A stretch of 64,000 nucleotides of DNA from Ramazzottius varieornatus (taxonomy: Eukaryota; Tardigrada; Eutardigrada; Parachela; Ramazzottiidae), in NCBI GenBank assembly GCA_001949185.1, contig BDGG01000003.1:3951158-4015157 (forward strand), read 5' to 3'. A program made the position numbers and the translations under genes. The notes beneath the pieces were generated by a model, which worked only from the letters and a program-made list of their open reading frames with translations, was not told where the DNA came from and did not search any database. Of the stretch, positions 12,284-23,200 are shown in pieces. Position 1 is the stretch's first letter; every line of letters starts with the position of its first letter.

Positions 12284-15200
12284 ATGGCTCTGACGGGCTC
12301 GACAGCGACTTTCAAAAAGATATGGGACACAGGAACCAGCTATCTATTCGCGTATGTGTCTATTCTTTTCCTTTTCGAATAAGTCGGACAGAATCTCACA
12401 AGGTTGCAAAACTTCGAGATTTTGTGCTTCAGGTACGAAACGCCAAAGGTGGTCAATATTCAGAGCAAACGGATTGGAGCTATGCACCGTCTGGTACAAA
12501 TAGGCATTATTGCCTATGTGATCGGGTAAGCCACTCTGTTCGCGACCTTTAACACCTTGAGCGCGACGCGATTTCGTCCTTTCAGAATAAGATGCGGGAA
12601 AATCACTTTCGCCTCATTTTAACACTTGTAGCACGACCGTACTCATTGTGAGTACAATGTGTCAGTTTCACTCGCCTCCCGATTTTAGCTTTTGGTCTTT
12701 CGGGTTGGGGATTTTTTGTTTGCCTGCAACTCGATCTTGTCATTAAGTTGAGATTAATGACCAGTGGTCAGTGAAAACGCAGAACGCTAGCAAAAAGTTT
12801 TACGATTTCGGGTGGTTTCGGTGGTATTTCAGTCTTCGTCTTCTTACTGGAGGCACATACGCAACACTCGTTCTGAAAAAATCTGAAACAGTGAGGACAA
12901 TTCCCTTTACCGAAACCAAGCCTGGGACAAATTTTCTTGTCATCGGAATGCTTTAGAGAAAATCAAAATGGCAAGGACTACTTTCCCCAGGTTGAACTCC
13001 ACGCCCTGCCAATCTTCGAAATTTCTAAAGTTCTTAAATTATCTATTGGCTGGCCCTGCCTCCTTTGCATCACCTTAGCCAACCAAAGTCTTGTACTCAC
13101 AAAGAGAACGGTGGTATTTTGCGAACATGAAAACCTTCGTGCTGTAAGTGTTAATTGGTTAAAATCGGGGGCGGTGCTAAATCGGACCAATTGTTACCTT
13201 CTCAATTGGCCAAAATTTGGGAATTTGATGTACAGTGCGCCACTTACCAACTCGAAACGGCCAAGCTTTTCGAGTTTCTCTTGACCACTGGGCAGATCTT
13301 TTCACAAATCTGAAACTGTCGCAAGATACAAGAATGTTTGGACTTGGGCTGGAGTTTTTTTGGAGACCCTGATGTAGCGGAGAGCCTGGCTGAAAAATAA
13401 TTTGTTAGCTACGGCGAAATTCCATCGGAAACGGAAATAATTTCACACAGTTTTGCAGAGCCACTGTCCAGTGGCCGTTAATTTTGGTTTGAAGAGAACT
13501 TGATCCTTTAGGCAAATAAAAAAGAACGCACAGCAAAAATTGAAGTGGAATCTCGCTACGCACAACTGAGTTTGCGCCAGGAAAGTGAGTTTCCCACCCC
13601 GTGCTCAAGGTGTTAACGGACCGGATACTGTAGTTTGTGGAAATAGCTTTCCCTGGGATCTAGCCGAGTGATAGTGGTCGCTTCTGTTACTTTTTGTTGT
13701 CAATTACTGACATGCGTTTTCTCCTCGACAGCTATGTGTTCATATGGAATAAAGGTTATCAAGACGTTGACCATGTGGAGAGCAGTGTTGTCACCAAAGT
13801 GAAGGGAGTCCTACGAAGTCGCACACCTTATCCCATGGATGTGGAAATTTGGGACAGCGTCGATTTTATTGTTCCCTCGCAGGTAAGTTCTTAATCTTAT
13901 CTTGTCATACGTTCAGACCGCCTGAAGCACTGTTGAACTTTTCGGTTTGTAGGAGAATAATGCCTTCTTTATCGCCACGAACGTGATTGCCACAAGAAAC
14001 CAAAGACAAGGGCGTTGTCCGGAAGTACATACTGATGCAAGCGAACTGACTGCTCGTAACGCATGTGCCTGGAGTATCTGTGTCCTACTGTGCCAATCCA
14101 TAAATTAACTTCCAATTCACCTCGTTGATCCATCATAGTTTTCCGTCTGTTCAGGATGTCAACATTGGAATGCCTGGAGTAACCTGTACATCAGACCGGG
14201 ACTGCGAACCTACTGATAGTATGATCGTAAACGGGAATGGCTTCCGGACGGGTAAATGCGCCAACCACACCAAAACGTGCGAGATCACGGCTTGGTGTCC
14301 AACCGAAGTCGACATCAGACCGGAGTGAGTATCGCAAGTGGATGGGTGAAATTATTGAAATGTTAGTTTGAGAGCCGAGAAAATACAACATACAAATCTG
14401 ACCTCACAACTGGCGCACTTTTCCAGCCGATAAAAATGTATATGTGCGCCACTTGATGTAGTGGCGCACAAATCTGTGGTTATTTGCTGTCCGCCACTCA
14501 AGATGACATCCTTGGACGTTACTCTGCTCCCGTTTGGTCTGTGTGTCATTACAGGCCGCCAGTCTTGGGTGGCAGTGAGAACTTTACTATACTGGTGAAG
14601 AACCACATCATGTTCCCCAAGTTCAATGTCAAGCGACGCAACATTCTGGATCATATGAACGGCTCATATCTGGCCAACTGTCGCTACCATCCGGTTAGCG
14701 ATCCATTATGCCCCATCTTTGTCCTGAAAGATCTGTTGACTCTGGCTGGGGAAGACTACAAAGCCATAAGTAAACGAGTGAGTTATTTTAATCCCCATAG
14801 ATCAAACTCACACCCTGGCGGGTTGCAGTCGCATCCATCGACATTCGCGTGCACTAATGCCTTGTCGGGGCTTTTATCTCCAGGGCGGCGTCATGGGATT
14901 TGTGATAGGTACAATCCGAGAATTATTCACCCGTCTACTCGTTGAAAAAATTCAGTTATTGATAGAATGGAACTGTAACCTCGATATGTCTGTGGAGAAC
15001 TGCCTTCCAGTCTACTCGTTCAGAAGAATGGACAATAAGGACGACAAGCTGGCAAAGGGATGGAATTTCCGGTGGGTAACTGAGGCGTTAAGACATCTTC
15101 CGCTCTCAAGATACTTTGAATTTCTATTCGCTAAAACTGTCTGAGATCTTAATTTTCCTAACGAGTTACTTTCTCGGGGACCTGCCGCCTGGCAGTGCGC

Positions 15201-16054
15201 CATCACGGAAGATGAGTTTTCCTCAATGCCCGAATAATTCAGTGAATGACTCGAAATCTTTATGGCTGATCTGCGGAGTGTTTAGACATTACCAGTATTC
15301 GTACTTCATATCCAAATCCGCCTTTATGACTTGAGAGCTGGGATGACTAACTGAACCAGATCATTTTTTAAGTGGCGCACGCTTTCAGCCAATAACCCTG
15401 GAAACGTGCGCCACTTTTGGCGGAAATCTGGTTCAACTCGTTTGCCCAGCTCCTGTATTTGTCGTACTGTACGAGTGACGAATCTGTTCCTCCCGCAGCT
15501 ACGCCCATTACTGGACGGACCAAAACGGTATCCAACGACGAACCATGTTGAAAGCCCACGGCATCCGTTTCGTGTTCAACGTGTACGGAAGAGCAGGGAG
15601 GTTCTCGGCTGTGGTCTTCGCGATGAACCTCGGAAGCGGCATAGGTCTTCTGGGAATAGCCACGATCCTGTGCGACTTTGTCCTTCTGCACTGCCTGAAG
15701 AACCGTGACACCTTCTCGGAATTCAAGTTCGTGCGGTTGGAGAGCAAAGCGTTACGGGTAAGACAGTCGCACGGCAGAGGACATCGTGATAAGAAACCAG
15801 GTTTGAGGTACGAGTACTCGTCACTCTTGTGACTTTCTTTCTAGCGCGGAAGTCGAGCTCCACCAACGCTCCGCGATGAGCAGTCCGACATGGACGGAGA
15901 TACCATCTCGGCTTTATCTCCCGGACGAAAACTGCTACTGGCGCAGAACCAGGTTTACAGGCCTTACAACAACGACCAAATACAAACGGCCATCGACGAT
16001 GTCGACTGCAAAGATGCAGTCTTCTCACCAAGAACTTTCAAAACCCCGGAGTGA
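12284..16054 (+). CDS. P2X purinoceptor 2 (ATP-gated cation channel)
   Basis: Ten exons: 12284-12351, 12433-12525, 13732-13882, 13953-14024, 14155-14324, 14555-14777, 14884-14908, 14966-15071, 15499-15757, 15845-16054; 458 residues. Hallmarks are YETPKVV, TM1 around VQIGIIAYVIG, SSVVTKVKG (ATP-contact lysines), ENNAFFI, CEITAWCP, FTILVKNHIMFPKFN, EWNCNLD, GWNFRYAHYW, the MLKAHGIRF lysine, TM2 at MNLGSGIGLLGI, then HCLKNRD, which resembles the stabilising motif after TM2. It is a clear paralogue of P2X 1. Two intron positions present in P2X 1 are absent here (exon sizes 57+36 correspond to 93, and 81+142 to 223), and the P2X 1 intron after GIGLLGI is also absent. Two introns (14325-14554, 15072-15498) contain palindromic repeats absent from the matching introns of P2X 1. 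Confidence 0.93.
14407..14455. repeat. palindromic repeat copy 6
   Basis: Arms CAACTGGCGCAC / GTGCGCCACTTG, followed by a short extra GTGGCGCAC arm at 14460. In P2X 2 intron 14325-14554. Confidence 0.65.
15368..15420. repeat. palindromic repeat copy 7
   Basis: Arms AAGTGGCGCACG / CGTGCGCCACTT, well preserved. In P2X 2 intron 15072-15498. Confidence 0.8.
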
Positions 16055-16296
16055 AGAGCAAAAGACAAGAAGTCAACTTGTCATCATTCATGCCAGTACT
16101 CACTTATTTTTAATTTATTTGTGCATCTTGTGATGGAGGAGCCGGACGAGAAACCAGGTCGAAGTAACGTAACAATCTTGAGTAACAGTCGCAGTGACGG
16201 AAGTCGTTATGTTGTAACGTACGAACTATGTGAATCGATTAGAACAGTGAGCACAGCGAATGGATGTTATACTGTACAGTACTGTGGCTTGAATTT

Positions 16297-17525
16297 TCAC
16301 CAGTCCAAAACACCGGGGACGTACTTGTCAATGAGGGACTGGTAGTAAGGGATCAGGGCTTCAACGTCGGGGACGACGTCTCCTTTAGAGTACAGGTCGA
16401 ACTTGTTGAAGACGCGCACCCAATCAAGAGTCTTCTCGTCTTCCGGGACCAGGAAGTGCGTGTACGAGTTACTGGTGTGTATGGGATAGCACGAGTGATA
16501 CCGAATCATACTTAGACCTTCCATTGGGATCGTAGTCTTGTTGTGAACTAAGCACCTGCAACACAGGACTGTAATTATTGAACTGTTGGCCCGCTGAATG
16601 CATTCTCTGGGAACCCTACCGGTAGAGGTACTCGTCATGGCCCCACGACATCGTCAGGCTCTCCAGACCGCACCCTTCCGAGTATTTGCCATTCTTCGTG
16701 CTATACACAGGATGGTTCAGGTCTGCATTACCCTGAAATGTATCTTCGCGGAACACAATGGAATCTGCGAACTGGCATCCAACCGGGAACGTGTCACCAA
16801 CCACGGCGAACTGTTCTTCACCCCAGATCGCCATTACCTTACCGAGATCGTGAATCAGGCCAACCAGAGCGAACCAGTCATGCTGCGGCCATGCCTACAC
16901 ATATGGATAACATTTATTGCTCCGAAATAGATTTTATGACCAGTAACTGGGTTGCCGGCAGACAAATGTACAGGATTGTATATCAAGTGGCTCGCGCCAC
17001 CAGCCGATAACCATGAAGACGTGCTTCACTTGGAAGAAAAATTCTGTATGTTTCGCTGGCGACCTCCCCGTTTCCATATATCATGACAAAACGTGTCAGA
17101 TACTGTAGATAAAATGGTAATAGTGAGTCCGAGTATACCTGGCGGACGCGTTCGGCTGTCTGGAATGCATGGATAATATTGGGTAGGTCCACGTCGGGGT
17201 CGCTCTCATCAACCAGAGTATTCAACAGCCGCAGGGCCTCCATAATCGTCATCTTCTTCTTGTCGAACTTACACCAGTAGTCCATGCGGTTTTCGACAAA
17301 TTCCACCGTTTGTTCCGTGTGCATCTGTAGGTAAGTCTGTTTGACTCGCTCAGCCAAAGCATTGTCAGTGCCGTAGTTCCGAAATGACCCTTTGGGCCTG
17401 CCAAAAAACTCCGCGATATCTGGGCAAGAAGGATCTCCGTCCTTGTACTCAGGCCGATATTCCGAGGGATCTGGCAGTAAAACGCGGTTGTCGAGTATCT
17501 TCGTGGGCGCAACTAACAGCCGCAT
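16297..17525 (-). CDS. MIOX: myo-inositol oxygenase
   Basis: Three coding exons on the minus strand: 17525-17139, 16894-16620, 16555-16297; 306 residues. The enzyme cleaves myo-inositol to D-glucuronate with O2 at a di-iron centre in the cytosol. All iron-ligand motifs are present: HAFQTAE, IHDLGK (His-Asp pair), [15 protein letters not shown] and NKFDLY. Further family blocks are [28 protein letters not shown] and [13 protein letters not shown] near the end, with the terminal ...VLDW close to the mammalian ending. The length is close to the mammalian enzyme (about 285). The start chosen is the internal ATG at 17525; an upstream in-frame GTG is less likely. The intron 16895-17138 holds a decayed palindromic repeat. 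Confidence 0.94.
16983..17033. repeat. palindromic repeat copy 8 (decayed)
   Basis: Arms TCAAGTGGCTCGCGCC / GTGCTTCACTTGG. In MIOX intron 16895-17138. Confidence 0.5.
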
Positions 17526-17723
17526 CTTCGAAAGAAGAACGGCTTCGAGCGTCACAAATAAGATAGCTCAGATTTTGGGACAAGCCAATGCGAGTTTTTG
17601 TGAGCTTGGGTACTGAATGCGTACTGAGAAATCTTTCCTGCAAGTACAAGGTATTTCAAATGTACTGCAGGTGTTCGGTACTCTTATCTAGGAGACCCAG
17701 AAGTTCATGTGACTATATGTTAC

Positions 17724-18056
17724 CTAAAGGACGATCGTAATCCGGCGTGCAGTTTTCGAACTTTGTGCTGCGGGATCGAAGGTTCCACCAAAATCCACTT
17801 TACCCAGATACTGCAACATCAACAACAGGGCTGAATGAGGTAGTCCTGCCCTGCAGATGACAGAACTCATTGAAGGAGTGTGAGGATTTGAAGAAAGGTT
17901 TCTAACATCGCAAAAACAATTGTAGGAGCAAACGTATCGTTCACGGTCGGTTGGAACGCCGAAACATGTTCGAGTCGAAGGTGGAACAAAAGAGGAACTA
18001 CACAAACCATAGAATATATATAGTACAAGCACACAAGCTACTGATGTGGACGACAT
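17724..18056 (-). CDS. possible small secreted protein (unrecognised)
   Basis: This is an ATG-initiated frame of 110 codons. The N-terminus resembles a signal peptide (SVACVLVLYIFYG), followed by CFG, VCSYNCFC and VICRAG, giving several Cys in a short stretch. A GT donor-like site sits after LQYLG, so the true end may be in another exon. No family is recognised. It lies just upstream of the MIOX gene on the same strand and could be unrelated noise. Confidence 0.3.
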   Translation of the reverse strand: MSSTSVACVLVLYIFYGLCSSSFVPPSTRTCFGVPTDRERYVCSYNCFCDVRNLSSNPHTPSMSSVICRAGLPHSALLLMLQYLGKVDFGGTFDPAAQSSKTARRITIVL

Positions 18057-18419
18057 CTGTAGGGCTAGCCTAGGAAAGCGGACGTCTTTGGTGGGCAGGA
18101 AGTATACGAGTCAGAAATTTATCCAAATCAGTTGCGAAGATGCGACTACAGTAAATGTAGCAGTGTGCCGAGCAGGAGAAACGATGAATTCTTCAAAGCA
18201 GAAAAACCAGCTTCGGCAATCAATTTCTAGCCCATCTCGTCCTCTAGTTTCGGTCCGCCCTAGTGATTCCTGCGAAGAAATTGTCTAATCAGAGGAAGAA
18301 GCTCAGATGATTCTTTTGCGAGTGAAAATTGTGAAACTAACCAGACACCTGTCCTCCACTGGAAGAACACACTCGCGGTTCCGTTCACCGCTATAAACTT
18401 TGCCTCCTCAAACGTTGAA

Positions 18420-19011
18420 ATATCCGCTGATAGTCCGAGGCATGTCGAAGAACTTTGGCGATATCGTTCCGCTTTGAGTGGTCTTCCATGCGAAGCGTGA
18501 TGTTCTCGATAGATCATTTGGCATACTCACCAGGTTTAAAGGGTTGAAAAATCCCCAGTTCCGCAAAACCGTCTCTTTCAAGAAGCCATTATTAGACCAT
18601 AAGAAACGAGTGTTCCCGATAAGCACAAACCAATCTACCGCCAGTACGCTATCGCAAAACACAATGCGCCGAGTTCTCCAGCACTACAAAGTACTAACAA
18701 GAATGGTAGGCTCCAGACGTTCGAAAAGGCGTAATCCTGTTTTCATGGTCAAGCTGGCCATCCTGGGCAGGGTTCTCTCTTACGAGCATACACTGTGTTT
18801 CCGGCTTCCATGTCGAAACGGACGGACAGGTGAGTACTTAAGCGTTCCCTCTTTTCGCATTGCTCTAAAACTGCTTCATACTGTCCTCCGAACATCTCGC
18901 CCACTCTCCAAAAATTCTTTCAGCTTTTCCGGAATCCGGAGAACCCGCTCTGCAAACACGCAGTCAAAGTGCAGAGAGATGCTCTTGGTCCTCACTCGTC
19001 AGCTACCGTGA
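18420..19011 (-). other. possible coding exons of an unrecognised minus-strand gene
   Basis: Minus-strand reading gives protein-like stretches: ERVLRIPEKLKEFLESG near 18945-18900, with a good TTTGCAG acceptor before it, and LAVDWFVLIGNTRFLW and FLKETVLRNWGFFNP near 18650-18540, followed by a GTGAGT donor. I could not join them in one consistent phase, and I recognise no family. The long plus-strand frame 18478-19011 is probably their shadow. Confidence 0.25.
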
Positions 19012-20277
19012 GCCCAGTAAATCCTTCCAATGCCGGCACACCCTGTCGAGAATAATGTATACATAGGTAGTACCGACATATATTCATGCTGACTGTTTTT
19101 CCCCTTCTGCGTTATCACAGTCACCACCTAACTTACCATTGCTTGCGAAAACGACCCAACGCATCTAGATGCTCAAAGATGTCCATGAGAAGACTGTCCG
19201 GAAGTTGGTTGATAGGTTGTCGATTTCGACGCGCAGGCTTCTGACAACCGCCGATCCTCTTCGGTCCACTCCCTCATCCACCACCTAGGCTCGGCAAAAC
19301 CTGCATCTAGGAGATCATCACAAAGAGATTTCGAAGGCAAAGTTCGAAGCTGGACGCAGAGCCGAAAGTGCGAAGGGAACACGAAGTCTGGACTTGGGTC
19401 GTGAGTCGTGACTCATGAGAATTTCCGGCGGGGGCCGACGAGGTCAAAAACAAAGCCCACCGGGATTTTGGTAGTGACCCTGAAGAATCAAGGGCTGCCA
19501 GCCTCTGCCGTGGCCTCACTCAGCCCTCGGTTAATTTTACCGTTATACCAAAGGTCATGCAGCAGCGCTAAGTTAGCGATGGACGGGTGATTAACTCAGT
19601 GAATTATTCAAAACACAGAACGGCTTTGCAACATCAAATTGCAGCCCAACTTTGGAGCGGCGACTAGTCAATCAACATTTTTCACATGAAAAATACCGCT
19701 CCGAATGCCGTCCGAACACCGGGTCTTCTGTTCACTAGAGGTGGGATTTGCTCACTGATGACAAAGGTTCACTGTTGCACCGGTTCTTGGCAGGTCGTAA
19801 GTAACAGGTCCTTGATTTTGGATATTAGGCTGAGTAAATCACCCGTCCACCGCTGGCGCTGACATCGCAGTTGCTTGCACAATCCACTTTATTGAGGTTT
19901 CTTCTCGATCCTCCCGCAACCTAAAGGCTAAAGCTGGTGCTCGTTTGTGTGAGGTGTGGGACAGGTTCGTCAAAGGTGGAGAGTAGAAACCGGACGTTTG
20001 GCATGATTCTGTTGTCCCGTTATCAGTGATGCCAGTTGGACCATGTGTGTTGCGCTTTGATTAACCTCGAAGATTACAGTATGAGAGTTGATTGCCATCG
20101 AGATGGACACCTTACTCTGAAACCCTTCTACACCTTCATCAGGAGTTTGACGCCACTTCAGATCCGAAAGACAAGGTAACCTTGCCGAGGAATGCCGTTC
20201 GAGTCTGAGTGAAGTCTTGACAAGCCTCTTTCCGTCTATCGGGGCTCAAGTCATCACGTCCATCGTCCCTCGTCAAG
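19012..20277. other. intergenic, upstream of the FCHO-like gene
   Basis: I see no supported exon here. Several frames under 75 codons occur on both strands without splice context. It probably includes the FCHO promoter. Confidence 0.5.
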
Positions 20278-23200
20278 ATGGTCAACTTCGTGGACAACTT
20301 CTGGGTAAGTCTACAAATACATATTGCGATGGCTTGTATGGACATCTTTGAGCACTGTGTGCAGCAGAAACCCGCTTCGAAGTTCCGGTTGGGCGGAATT
20401 GGGTCTATAGTAAACGTGTTCTTTTCCTTCAGGGAGAAAAGTATCAAGGCTTTGATGTCTTGTACCATAACATGAAACATGGACAGAAGTCCTGCAATGA
20501 CTTTATCGAGTACATCAAGGAGAGGATGGTGGTGGAGGAGAATTATTCGAAGCAGCTGGGGAAGTTGTCGAGACAAGTGGCTGCTTATCCAGCGCTTGGG
20601 TAAGTAAGTCCGCTACTGTCTGCTTTACCGTCGATCGTCCGTACAATTGATTTATCGAGCAAGTTGTAAAAGGCAACCTTATTGACTTTATGCTTTATCA
20701 CGCTGTGTTGCTTCATAAAAGGTCCTTCTCACCGTACTGGAATGTGCTGAGGCAAAGCACGGAGAAGGATTCGACGCTGCACCAGCAGATGGTCTTGAAG
20801 CTGCAAGACTTGCTCAAGGACATTCAGAAATACTTGGAGGAACAAGTGCGGAAACATAAGACTATGAAAGATGCTGAACAAGAAACCTCCAATGTCGTAC
20901 AGACCATTCAAAATCTGTCGACGGCACTACAAAAGGCCAAAGAAGCTTATGTGGCACGAAGCCAAGAAACGGAGAAGCTAAAAAGGTTCGAACGAACAGT
21001 TTTCCCGATTTTGGTTTCCGAATATACGTTTCGAATTTCGTTTAGGGAGAGCGGAAGTGCGAAGGATATCGAACGGGCAGAAGTTCGACTGAAGAAAGCG
21101 GCGGAGGACTACAAAGTGCAAATCGAGAAGTACTCTGCAACGCGACAGGATTTCGAGAAGAAGATGACAAACAGCAGCAGGCATTTCCAAGTGCTCGAAG
21201 AACAGCATCTACAGCAAATGCTGGAGTTTTGCCACACGTACTGCCGGACCTTGGAGTACGAGCAACAGACTCTGTCGGAAGTAAGCAAGTGTTCGATTGA
21301 TAGTTTCTTCATTATCTATGATCACTGATATCCTTGCTTTCGTAGCTCTGCAACGATATGCGAAGGGAAACTTCCGAGCTGACGATCGAGAAATTCCTCT
21401 CACTTTTCATTGAATCGAAGTCCACGGGAACAGACATACCAGGTAAGAACCACACGTCTTGTGAAGCTCGCGCATATCTTCATATGGAAGGTCGATAAAA
21501 CAATCTCGACATGATTGTTTTCTGAAGTGCCGCACAGCATCAGTGTTATTAGCTCCAGCTGTGCGCCACTTGGGAGAACAGTCTTGTCGAACTTGTCTGC
21601 CGAGCTCCTACATCAAATTAATATAAACGATGTACTGAGACGTTTGGTCTACTGGCTGACTTATAATAGATTTAATTTTTAAATTTTCTTTTAGCTGCGG
21701 TGGAATTTGAAGAGACTACGACCTTGAGTCCGATACCTCAGCTGCCTTCCTCGCCCACACCGAACTTACTTTCCTTTGAGAGTGACGAGAGTAACTCGTG
21801 GAGAGCTCCTCCTGGCACTGCTCCCATTCTGGAGGAAACTACTCCAAAGAAACGCGAAGGTACTAGCTGCTAACGAATATGCAGTGCGAGTTAACCATAA
21901 AGCATCGGATGGTTCGGTCTTTTGTGATGCGCCATTGTCGTCTCTGGTACTTTCTGGGTTGTTTGGGTCGCACTAATATCAATGCTTGCTTGGCTTTGAG
22001 CGGTTATGAACTAATTTAGGCATTATGAAAAAGCAACAGCGTTCACAGTCGCAGATACAAGCCGACGGGATGCCCAACGGTGATAGTCCAGCTCGTGTCG
22101 GTCTGTACGAAAAGTCTTCTAATAAGCCTTCCACCGCACACAAAAGCTTCGCCGAGCACAAGAAGAAGTTTCCGTCCCTCAAAAATCTTTTCTCTACCAA
22201 AGCGAATGATGGTACGTCGTTTCTCCTCGTTTTTATTTTGTGTTTCTTTTTTGGCCGTCTGTTTGAGACGTCGGCTAGGATGATGTGCTTGCGTCCAGCA
22301 CCTGCATACCTGCCTTGCATAGCACGCGCACGGCTCGTTGTATGTAGGTCTGTTGAAACCTTCTTTACCGACGTCTCATTTGCCTCGTATAGTTACTCAG
22401 GATATTTTCAATCTTACTGCTCAGTTTGCTGTTTGAGTTGCCTTTTATGTTGTTTTGAGTTGTCTGCGTTTTATTCTAGAGTGCAAGTCCGAGTCTTCAT
22501 GTGACACGCGCACTTCGGTGTCCGATGTCAACTTCACGAAAGCTACCAATGGCGAAAACCTGTTGCGGTCGACTATCCGCGGATCAAAATGTAAAATGAA
22601 TGGACTGGCTGGTTCACCATCACATCTTTTAGGATTTGCCGTGTTTCATTCACCTTTTTCTGGGCCTGTTTTTCGTTCTGCGAATGTTTGCTGTGCGCTT
22701 CGCATGCTTCTGTTTCTTTTTTGCAATCAACCGCTGCTCTACGCACCATAGATTTTCAAATTCATAGTTGATATTTTGCTTTGAAGGGTTTTTTCGGTCC
22801 CAGAAGGGTGACAAGAAGGAGAAGGAAAACAAGAAAGCCAAGGAGTCGAAAGATAAGAAGAAAAAAGGATCAGTACTGCAGGATGGTTTACGGGAACAGA
22901 GTACCACACCCACAATTGCTGAAGACGCCAAAAGCGAAAGCAGCTTTGGAAGTCAGTCCTACGATCAGTCAACAGCCTCCACAGTGCCTCAGATAGACGC
23001 CGAAGGGTTTGTCATACGGAATAACGACAACGCGGAAAGTAGCAGAGAAAGGAGCGATAGCAACGAGCCTTATAGACATGAAAGCTCAGATTCCGACTCA
23101 GGTACGAGATGTTCTAGTTTTTCTTCTCAGCTTTTTGTTTTTCACGTCGCAGAACTTCAGTTCTGTGCCACACGGTGCAGAACGTTTCAGCAAACTATTC

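Noticed and set aside
16598-16930. Plus frame opposite MIOX
   Set aside because: It is antisense to the MIOX exon with all iron-ligand motifs.
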